A stretch of DNA of 7,754 nucleotides, taken from positions 2,935 to 10,688 of the forward strand of contig DIKD01000031.1 in assembly GCA_002421585.1 (NCBI GenBank). Reading direction: 5' to 3'. Made by a program: the position numbers and the translations under genes. This DNA is from Dehalococcoidia bacterium UBA5627. GTDB taxonomy: Bacteria > Chloroflexota > Dehalococcoidia > Dehalococcoidales > UBA5627. This document shows positions 1 to 4,895 of this stretch, in pieces. The notes under the pieces were generated by a model that did not search any database, was not told the DNA's origin, and saw nothing but the letters and a program-made list of their open reading frames with translations. Every line of letters begins with the position of its first letter. The first letter of the stretch is position 1.

Positions 1-2
1 TT

Positions 3-212
3 ATTTGGCCGTATGGCTATACGATTCGCCTGGAAGGTAAGACCATTCAAGTTCTTAATGCCGATGGACGTGTTGTGGCCCGTGCGGGTGATCGGATAGT
101 GATTGGCGGTGGCGAAACTAATTCAACGGAAGGTATCGAGAATTTAATCGGGCAGCCCTTACCACTCGACTGCACCGGTCCTTATTGGATTGCCGGCGAA
201 ATTATTGAGTAG
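3..212 (+). CDS. C-terminal end of an unrecognised protein (5' truncated by window edge)
   Basis: An open frame enters from the left edge and ends at TAG 210-212, leaving 69 residues. The visible part begins IWPYGYTIRLEGKTI and includes a V-x-N-A-D-G-R-V-V-A-R-A-G-D stretch, a glycine run IGGGE, and a C-terminal CTGPYWIAGEIIE. The alternating polar and hydrophobic residues with Gly-Asp turns look like a small beta-rich domain. Similar WPYGY...GDxIxIGGGE tails occur, as far as I recall, in short uncharacterised and lipoprotein-like proteins, but I cannot name a family. No membrane segment is visible in this part; a signal peptide would lie outside the window. The nearest intrinsic terminator is about 155 nt downstream at 367-404, so this gene may share its transcript with the structured stretch that follows. 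No function is proposed. Confidence 0.7.
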   Translation: MWPYGYTIRLEGKTIQVLNADGRVVARAGDRIVIGGGETNSTEGIENLIGQPLPLDCTGPYWIAGEIIE

Positions 213-216
213 TTAC

Positions 217-404
217 CCCGAAGGAGTATTCTATAAACCCGAAGGGCAGAGTTCCACAGTCCGAGCCTGTGGGTGAATGAGATTTCCTGAATGCTATTTC
301 AAAGGCCAAGGTAGGTATTAACATAAGCATATGCATTCAGGTCAAGCGAAGCTTGAACTGTAAAGTGCCGCAGGCTCTAATGCCTGCGGCTTTGGTGTTT
401 TATT
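217..404 (+). ncRNA. Candidate structured RNA or leader, family not recognised
   Basis: Several helices follow one another and end in a terminator. CCACAG 254-259 pairs with CTGTGG 267-272. CCTGAATGC 286-294 pairs with GCATTCAGG 333-341 across a 38-nt internal region. TCAAGC 342-347 pairs with GCTTGA 351-356 around a GAA loop, and can extend outward with CAG 338-340 and CTG 358-360. That extension would break the nine-pair helix, so two mutually exclusive folds are possible. CCCGAAGG occurs twice, at 217-224 and 238-245. The stretch does not match what I remember of tmRNA, RNase P RNA, SRP RNA, T-box, TPP, SAM or cobalamin elements. It could equally be the long 3' UTR of the preceding gene or decayed repeats. 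No clear promoter precedes it. Confidence 0.3.
367..404 (+). terminator. Strong intrinsic terminator
   Basis: GCCGCAGGC 367-375 and GCCTGCGGC 382-390 form a perfect nine-pair GC-rich stem with a TCTAAT loop, followed by TTTGGTGTTTTATT. It ends whatever is transcribed rightward from the left edge or from the candidate RNA. The T tract is interrupted by GG and G but the stem is very stable. Confidence 0.75.
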
Positions 405-426
405 CACTAATATCAGCTGAGTTTAT

Positions 427-469
427 GGTGGTCGAACGATGTCCCGAAAAATCGGGATTTCGTTCCGAC
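427..469. repeat. Imperfect palindrome, decayed repeat fragment
   Basis: GAACGA 434-439 pairs with TCGTTC 460-465, and inside it TCCCGA 442-447 pairs with TCGGGA 452-457 around AAAA. The left edge GGTGGTCGAACG (427-438) is the exact reverse complement of 4793-4804, which lies in the right arm of the TGTCAT-ended unit at 4713-4821. This therefore looks like a remnant of that family lying in the opposite orientation. Confidence 0.6.
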
Positions 470-512
470 TTGTCAAAATTCAAAATACGGAGCGGGGTAA
501 TTTAGTAGTATT

Positions 513-555
513 GTAGTGATTGCTTCATCCCGACCAGCGGGATTCGCAACGACGA
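513..555. repeat. TTGC/GCAA-framed hairpin repeat
   Basis: TTGC 520-523 pairs with GCAA 546-549, and within this frame ATCCCG 527-532 pairs with CGGGAT 538-543. Arm, 3-nt spacer, inner six-pair stem, TC, arm is the same architecture as at 6896-6928, although the inner stem sequences differ. It resembles a REP-type intergenic palindrome. Confidence 0.6.
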
Positions 556-616
556 TTTCATATTCACTTATTCCCAATGAGTCGGGATTCAGCATTGCAT
601 TTAATTAGTAAATCTA

Positions 617-683
617 TAGGGACGGGCATTGCCCGTCCGCCAGACACGGAAACTTAAATGCGGACGACCAATGGTCGTCCCTA
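617..683. repeat. 67-bp paired-hairpin repeat with TAGGGAC inverted ends
   Basis: The unit starts TAGGGAC and ends GTCCCTA. Its left arm contains the hairpin GGACGGGC-ATT-GCCCGTCC (620-638) and its right arm GGACGACC-AAT-GGTCGTCC (662-680). Aligned as inverted repeats, the two 24-base arms (617-640 and 660-683) agree at 20 positions. The four differences are paired, so each arm keeps its own perfect hairpin. A rearranged copy lies at 6488-6553 in the opposite orientation, and a single right arm at 4314-4338. No ORF is inside, so if mobile it would need outside enzymes. Confidence 0.8.
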
Positions 684-696
684 CGAGTTTGTGGTT

Positions 697-821
697 ATTG
701 TCATCCTGGGCAAAGAGAAGTATTTAAGTGCCCTTTGTAATTTATACTGAGGAAACCTGTTTGCTGTTTCTCCCCACCCGCCGGATCCTTCATTCGTCCC
801 TCACGAATTCAGGATGACAAT
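697..821. repeat. 125-bp unit with 12-bp perfect inverted ends (TGTCATCCTG family)
   Basis: ATTGTCATCCTG at 697-708 is the exact reverse complement of CAGGATGACAAT at 810-821. The interior has no ORF. The right part carries GGATCCTTCATTCGTCCCTCACGAATTCAG, split here as GGATCCTTCATTC (783-795) and ACGAATTCAG (803-812), and is related in layout to the right end of the unit at 4713-4821. It is MITE-like in size and ends, but a target-site duplication was not established. Confidence 0.7.
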
Positions 822-968
822 ATCGGGGGAAGTCATTTTTACATAATACCGTGCCTCTTTCTTTTCTTGAAAAAACCTGTTATCATTAACGTTCCCCGGT
901 TTAAAAAATCCTCTTATAAATATCTTAAATAGTACAAAAAATTATCTCCTAGTAAACCTGAAGTACTA

Positions 969-997
969 TTGACAGGCACTATATATTGTGGTACTCT
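969..997 (+). promoter_or_regulatory. Sigma-70-type promoter of the nrdR-nrdJ operon
   Basis: A perfect -35 box TTGACA (969-974) is followed after 17 bp by TACTCT (992-997). This -10 keeps the three best conserved bases (T, A and final T) and is preceded by TG at 989-990, an extended -10. Transcription would start near 1004, giving a leader of roughly 27 nt. The whole spacer is taken up by an NrdR-box-like palindrome, so bound repressor would exclude RNA polymerase. Confidence 0.75.
976..991. promoter_or_regulatory. NrdR box 1 (operator)
   Basis: GCACTATATATTGTGG matches the NrdR-box consensus as I recall it (acaCwAtATaTwGtgt) at 14 of 16 positions; only the two outermost bases differ. It lies exactly between the -35 and -10 elements of the nrdR promoter. 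Confidence 0.82.
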
Positions 998-1007
998 TAC
1001 AATTCCA

Positions 1008-1023
1008 ACACAATATAGCGAGG
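1008..1023. promoter_or_regulatory. NrdR box 2 (operator), overlapping the ribosome binding site
   Basis: ACACAATATAGCGAGG matches the first ten consensus positions perfectly and 12 of 16 overall; the right half is weak. It starts 16 bp after box 1, giving a 32-bp centre distance, the three-turn spacing usual for paired NrdR boxes. The degenerate half contains GAGG (1020-1023), the Shine-Dalgarno core of nrdR, which may explain why that half departs from consensus. Confidence 0.7.
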
Positions 1024-1030
1024 TGGCGGT

Positions 1031-1564
1031 ATGAAATGCCCCTACTGCAAAAGTGAAGATTTAAAGGTTATCGATTCCCGCGATGTCAACGATGGCATCA
1101 GGCGACGCAGGCAATGCCTGAGCTGCAATTCGAGATTTACCACATATGAAAGAATTTTGCCCAGCAGTCTTTTTGTGATTAAAAAAGATATGCGACGCGA
1201 GGAATTCAGCAAGGAAAAACTGCTTTCGGGAATACGGAAAGCCTGCGGTAAACGGCCTTTACCGATTGGCGCCATTGAAAAGTTAGCCGATGATATCGAA
1301 GCTGAATTATATAACATGGGTAAAAGCGAGATAGACAGCTATAAGGTCGGGGATATGGTGATGGAGGGATTGCGGGAACTGGACTATATCGCCTATATCA
1401 GGTTTGCCAGCGTCTATCGTGATTTCAGCGATATTACCGATTTGAAACAGGAAGTGGACACTTTGATTAACGCCGGAATAATCAAGAAGAATAAAACCAG
1501 CGGGCAATTAACCCTTTTGCCTGATGAATTAGCGGAAAAAACAAACCGGAAAGCAGGTAAATAG
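1031..1564 (+). CDS. nrdR: Transcriptional repressor NrdR
   Basis: NrdR represses ribonucleotide reductase genes in the cytoplasm, sensing dATP/ATP through an ATP-cone and binding paired NrdR boxes. The N-terminal zinc ribbon is clear: CPYC with C3 and C6, and CLSC with C29 and C32, with the VIDSRDVNDGIRRRRQC signature between them. The ATP-cone follows at about 46-136, ending YIRFASVYRDF. At 177 residues it is longer than the roughly 150 usual; the extra residues form a charged tail after about 155 (KTSGQLTLLPDELAEKT). The start is supported by the zinc finger at residue 3 and by GAGGTGG at 1020-1026. Two operators and the promoter sit directly upstream, implying autoregulation. nrdJ starts 5 nt after the stop, so the two are almost certainly cotranscribed. 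Confidence 0.97.
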   Translation: MKCPYCKSEDLKVIDSRDVNDGIRRRRQCLSCNSRFTTYERILPSSLFVIKKDMRREEFSKEKLLSGIRKACGKRPLPIGAIEKLADDIEAELYNMGKSEIDSYKVGDMVMEGLRELDYIAYIRFASVYRDFSDITDLKQEVDTLINAGIIKKNKTSGQLTLLPDELAEKTNRKAGK

Positions 1565-1569
1565 CTATC

Positions 1570-4227
1570 ATGAGCAAGATAAATGATCCAAAAGGGAGAA
1601 TAATAGACCGCACACAGGTTGCCAGAATAATATTTTCGGCAGCGGATTCGATGGGTATATCCGATAGAAAGCGTATAGAGCTTTTAACCAATCAGGTCAT
1701 CGACAGGCTGGAACGCCCGCAGACATTGCCCGGTATGGAAGACCTGGTGCCTAAAAATTATCGTGCTCCGCTTTCGGCTACCGAGTCGGAAATATTGAGC
1801 GTGGTTAAGGAATTTCTGGCAGATGAAAAAACGGAACAGGAAATAAAAGAAATAGCAGAAGAAAATAGAGTGCCAACAGAGGAAATGGATGATAGCGAGG
1901 AAGTAACACCGGATACTCCGCAACAATCCCGAACTCATCAAAACAAGACTATGACAAAGGAGAGAGAAGCCATGACAGTTATTCCACAAGCTTCTGAAGG
2001 GGTTAGTTTGACCGATAATGCCCTCCAGGTATTGGAAAGAAGGTATCTAAAGAAAGATAAGCAGGGGAATGTAATCGAGACCCCTGAAGAATTATTCCGC
2101 CGTGTGGCACATACGATTGCCTTGGCGGAGACTAAATACGGAAATAAAACAGATGTTAAAAGGTGGGAAGAAAACTTTTATCGGTTAATGACCAATCTGG
2201 AATTTCTGCCCAATTCACCGACGCTGATGAATGCCGGCCGGGAACTGGGGCAGCTTTCAGCCTGTTTCGTACTGCCCATTGAGGATTCTATGGAATCCAT
2301 CTTTGAAACGGTTAAAAATACCGCTTTGATTCACAAGAGCGGCGGCGGTACCGGTTTTTCATTCTCCAGACTGCGTCAGGAGATGGACAGGGTGGGCTCT
2401 ACCGGCGGTGTTGCCAGCGGACCGGTCTCTTTTATGAGGGCGTTCGATGTGGCGACCGATGTAATTAAACAGGGCGGTACGCGCCGCGGCGCCAATATGG
2501 CAATATTAAGTGTTGACCACCCGGATATTATGAGATTTATTACTTCGAAAGAGGATATGGTTTCACTTACCAATTTCAACATCTCGGTAGCGGTTACCTC
2601 TGAGTTTATGCAGGCGGTAAAGAGCGGTGCGGATTACAATTTAATCAACCCGCGTACCAAAGAAATTGCCGGCAAACTCAATGCCAAAGAGGTATTCGAT
2701 AAGATGGTCGAGCTGGCATGGAAAACAGGCGACCCGGGTATTATTTTTATCGAACGCATTAACGAGGACAATCCCACTCCTCATTTGGGGCAGATAGAAA
2801 GCACCAATCCGTGCGGAGAACAACCTTTGTTGCCATATGAATCGTGCAATCTCGGCTCAATTAACCTTACAAAGATGCTGGTTAAGAACGGCGATACATA
2901 TGAAATTGACTATAATAAGCTGGCACAGACCGTAAAAGCGGCAGTGCGTTTCCTGGATAATGTAATCGATGTCAACAAGTTCCCGATACCCGAAATAGGG
3001 GAAATGACACGTAAAACCCGTAAAATAGGTCTTGGTATTATGGGCTTTGCCGATATACTCTTAAGACTTGGCATTCCGTATAATTCGGAAGAAGCCCTAA
3101 AACTTGCAACTGAAATAATGGGCTTTGTTGACAGGGAGGCGCTTGATTATTCGTCTGTTTTGGCAGATGAACGCGGCGTCTTTCCTGCTTTCGAGGGCAG
3201 TATTTACGATGTCCCGAACGGCGTAAAAATCAGAAATGCTTCAAGGACTACCATAGCCCCTACCGGCACATTAAGTATTATCGCCGGCTGCTCGAGCGGC
3301 ATCGAACCGCTGTTCGCTTTGAGTTATATCAGGAACATCCTCGACGGGACAAAGATGATAGAGGTGAATCCTTACTTCGAGCAGGTAGCAAAAGACGGCG
3401 GTTTTTATTCGGATGATATGATGAAAAAACTGGCAAGCGGCACTCATCTGACAGATATCCAAGGTGTACCAGAAAGTATCAAGAAGGTTTTCGTTACGGC
3501 GCATGAAATCGATACCAACTGGCATATCAAGATGCAGTCTGCTTTCCAGAAATATACCAATAATGCTGTTTCCAAGACGGTGAACTTCGCCAAAAGCGCC
3601 ACCAAAGAGGACATCGCCCGTGTCTATATGATGGCATACGAAGAGGGATTGAAGGGTATTACCATCTACCGCGACGGCAGCCGCGATGGACAGGTGTTAT
3701 CGACCGGTACCGAGAAAAAGGAAGAAAAAGCAGTCGTTGTCGAACATGCGCCGCGCCGCAGAGCCAAGGTTACCACCGGCTTTACAGAGAAGGTAAATAC
3801 CGGTTGCGGGCACCTCTATGTTACCGTCAACTCTGACGAACACGGTGTTTGCGAGGTGTTTTCCAGCCTGGGCAAATCGGGCGGTTGCGCTTCGGCGCAG
3901 CTCGAAGCCATTTGCCGTTTGATATCGCTGGCTTTAAGGTCGGGCATCGATGTGAATTCACTGGTTAAACAACTCAAGGGCATACGCTGTCCGTCTATTG
4001 CCTGGGAGGGCGGCAAATCGACATTATCCTGCGCCGATGCCATTGCCGGTGTGCTGGAACGTCATTTCAACGACGCAGAGAAGGACGAGGAAGAATGCGC
4101 TGAAAAACCGATACAAGATTACGGGCTGGTTAAAAACATTGCCGGACAGTGCCCCGATTGCGGCAGTATTCTGGTCTACGAAGAGGGGTGCTTCAAGTGC
4201 CCCGGCTGTGGATATACCAAGTGCTAG
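1570..4227 (+). CDS. nrdJ: Adenosylcobalamin-dependent (class II) ribonucleotide reductase
   Basis: It makes deoxyribonucleotides from ribonucleotides using adenosylcobalamin to generate a thiyl radical, independent of oxygen. Landmarks in the 885 residues: C232 in LSACFVLP and C426 in LPYESCNLGSINL form the expected redox pair; NPCGE supplies N413, the radical cysteine C415 and E417; substrate-site motifs include IHKSGGGTGFSFS (254-266), GGTRRGANM (302-310) and APTGTLSIIAG (563-573). A TSCPD domain covers about 740-835. The C-terminus is a Cys-rich tail with C861, C864, C874, C877, C880 and C885, probably carrying the shuttle cysteines reduced by thioredoxin. Residues 1-85 look like a degenerate ATP-cone lacking the usual KRDG, followed by an acidic, low-complexity linker to about 134. 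The start at 1570 has only a weak, distant AGG; an ATG at 1972 (residue 135) has a strong ribosome binding site and would give 751 residues. It is the second gene of the nrdR operon and ends at a good terminator. Confidence 0.96.
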   Translation: MSKINDPKGRIIDRTQVARIIFSAADSMGISDRKRIELLTNQVIDRLERPQTLPGMEDLVPKNYRAPLSATESEILSVVKEFLADEKTEQEIKEIAEENRVPTEEMDDSEEVTPDTPQQSRTHQNKTMTKEREAMTVIPQASEGVSLTDNALQVLERRYLKKDKQGNVIETPEELFRRVAHTIALAETKYGNKTDVKRWEENFYRLMTNLEFLPNSPTLMNAGRELGQLSACFVLPIEDSMESIFETVKNTALIHKSGGGTGFSFSRLRQEMDRVGSTGGVASGPVSFMRAFDVATDVIKQGGTRRGANMAILSVDHPDIMRFITSKEDMVSLTNFNISVAVTSEFMQAVKSGADYNLINPRTKEIAGKLNAKEVFDKMVELAWKTGDPGIIFIERINEDNPTPHLGQIESTNPCGEQPLLPYESCNLGSINLTKMLVKNGDTYEIDYNKLAQTVKAAVRFLDNVIDVNKFPIPEIGEMTRKTRKIGLGIMGFADILLRLGIPYNSEEALKLATEIMGFVDREALDYSSVLADERGVFPAFEGSIYDVPNGVKIRNASRTTIAPTGTLSIIAGCSSGIEPLFALSYIRNILDGTKMIEVNPYFEQVAKDGGFYSDDMMKKLASGTHLTDIQGVPESIKKVFVTAHEIDTNWHIKMQSAFQKYTNNAVSKTVNFAKSATKEDIARVYMMAYEEGLKGITIYRDGSRDGQVLSTGTEKKEEKAVVVEHAPRRRAKVTTGFTEKVNTGCGHLYVTVNSDEHGVCEVFSSLGKSGGCASAQLEAICRLISLALRSGIDVNSLVKQLKGIRCPSIAWEGGKSTLSCADAIAGVLERHFNDAEKDEEECAEKPIQDYGLVKNIAGQCPDCGSILVYEEGCFKCPGCGYTKC
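1956..1974 (+). promoter_or_regulatory. Strong internal ribosome binding site with in-frame ATG inside nrdJ
   Basis: AAAGGAG at 1956-1962 lies 9 nt before ATG 1972-1974, which is in the nrdJ frame and begins MTVIPQASEGVSLTDNALQV, where the conserved class II reductase core starts. The upstream ATG at 1570 has only AGG 12 nt away. Either the real start is 1972 and the upstream 402 nt are translated differently or poorly, or both forms are made. The match could also be chance in a Lys/Glu-rich linker (codons AAA GGA do not coincide with the frame). Confidence 0.45.
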
Positions 4228-4257
4228 GTCGAGTTAAAGTCCTTTCAATATGAAGTT

Positions 4258-4293
4258 GTTGCCCACTCTGTCAGCAGGGTGGGTAATTTTTTT
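4258..4293 (+). terminator. Intrinsic terminator of the nrdR-nrdJ operon
   Basis: GCCCACTCTG 4261-4270 pairs with CAGGGTGGGT 4275-4284 (ten pairs, two of them G-U) around a TCAG loop; TT/AA extend the stem. AATTTTTTTATTATT follows. It begins about 30 nt after the nrdJ stop codon. Confidence 0.88.
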
Positions 4294-4313
4294 ATTATCA
4301 TATGGACGGATTG

Positions 4314-4338
4314 GCGGACGACCAATGGTCGTCGCTAC
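4314..4338. repeat. Single arm of the TAGGGAC paired-hairpin repeat
   Basis: This 25-bp stretch reads GCGGACGACC then AATGGTCGTC then GCTAC. It matches the right arm of the unit at 617-683 except for a G where that copy has C (GTCGCTA versus GTCCCTA), apart from one extra flanking G. No partner arm is nearby, so it is a half unit or solitary copy. Confidence 0.7.
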
Positions 4339-4414
4339 TGTTTTTTTGGGCGGGAATTCTTAAGTGAATATGATGTGAGTAATCATAAAAGGTTGTGGAG
4401 TGACTTAATAAAAG

Positions 4415-4531
4415 CCGTTCGTGGTGCCTGTCCTGAGCTTGACGAAGGAAGCCTGTCGAAAACCATAACGGCGTCATAATAATAAGTATGATTTCTGCTC
4501 TTTGACCCTTCGACAAGCTCAGCGTGAACGG
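4415..4531. repeat. CCGTTC-ended repeat unit with CTTCGACAAGCTCAG core
   Basis: The left end CCGTTCGTGGTG (4415-4426) faces GTGAACGG (4524-4531) in inverted orientation. GAGCTTGACGAAGG (4435-4448) and CCTTCGACAAGCTC (4507-4520) are inverted copies with one mismatch. The same core words occur at 6844-6855 and 6955-6966. Short open frames overlapping this unit on both strands follow the repeat and lack homology-like features. Confidence 0.6.
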
Positions 4532-4712
4532 AAATTTTAATATTCAACAATTAGTAATTTCCTTCCGATTTCATTGTGACTCCATTCTCGCAAAGACTGG
4601 TTAATTATCCTCGGTTTCGTTTGCATTATCTCCTTTAACAGGTTATATTCTAAATACTGCATTCGTCAGGCTATGCTTTGCTGACTTGTCGTGGTTTGAT
4701 AAGACTAATTCC

Positions 4713-4821
4713 TGTCATTCTGATCCCGATTGATCGGGAGAAGAATCTGGGGAAGGGTATTAAAACGTAATTTATCCCCGCCCCGGATGCTTCGTTCGAC
4801 CACCACGTACTCAGCATGACA
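4713..4821. repeat. 109-bp unit with TGTCAT inverted ends
   Basis: TGTCATTCTGA 4713-4723 faces TCAGCATGACA 4811-4821, an 11-bp inverted pair with one mismatch. Inside the left end is a hairpin TCCCGA-TTGA-TCGGGA (4724-4739), followed by GAAGAATCTGGGG; GCTTCGTTCGACCACCACG (4789-4807) forms the right arm. It shares ends with the unit at 697-821 and with the hairpin at 6611-6646. Confidence 0.65.
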
Positions 4822-4895
4822 ACAGGGTTTTGCTCTTCCTGGCATATCGAATAATAAAACAGTAATGGAATGATTAATAGTTAAAATTATATTCA

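Larger units (their letters stand above)
213..1030. other. Non-coding gap of 818 bp upstream of nrdR
   Basis: No convincing gene is present. From left to right it holds a stretch with several hairpins ending in a terminator (217-404), a degraded palindrome (427-469), a TTGC/GCAA-framed hairpin (513-555), a paired-hairpin repeat (617-683), a TGTCAT-ended repeat unit (697-821), an AT-rich stretch with nothing recognisable (about 830-960), and the nrdR promoter with its operators (969-1023). Confidence 0.8.
4228..4895. other. Non-coding gap of 668 bp between nrdJ and the radical SAM gene
   Basis: It contains the nrdJ terminator, a single arm of the TAGGGAC repeat (4314-4338), a CCGTTC-ended unit (4415-4531), an AT-rich stretch 4532-4712 in which I see only a weak GTCAG/CTGAC inverted pair (4665-4669 and 4681-4685), and a TGTCAT-ended unit (4713-4821). 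The last 70 bp before the radical SAM gene are AT-rich with no clear promoter or Shine-Dalgarno sequence. Confidence 0.8.

Noticed and set aside
217..366. Riboswitch or known RNA (cobalamin, T-box, SAM, TPP, RNase P, tmRNA)
   Set aside because: None of the conserved core words that I know for these families is present, and no gene follows within reach of a switch.
427..821. CRISPR array
   Set aside because: The repeats are of different families, unequally spaced and differently oriented, with no repeat-spacer periodicity.
1684..1989. 101-codon frame opposite the start of nrdJ, rich in Phe and Cys
   Set aside because: The composition is the reverse of the Glu/Lys-rich linker of NrdJ; no ribosome binding site. 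It does not argue against translation of the NrdJ N-terminus.
4279..4516. Short open frames on both strands (66 and 72 codons) after nrdJ
   Set aside because: They run through the nrdJ terminator and the TAGGGAC and CCGTTC repeats, lack ribosome binding sites and show no protein-like composition.
4665..4685. GTCAG/CTGAC inverted pair as a functional hairpin
   Set aside because: Only five pairs with an 11-nt loop and no tail; could be chance or a decayed repeat.
4830..4858. TTGCTC ... AATAAA as a promoter for the radical SAM gene
   Set aside because: Both hexamers are poor matches and the region is AT-rich, so such matches are expected by chance.
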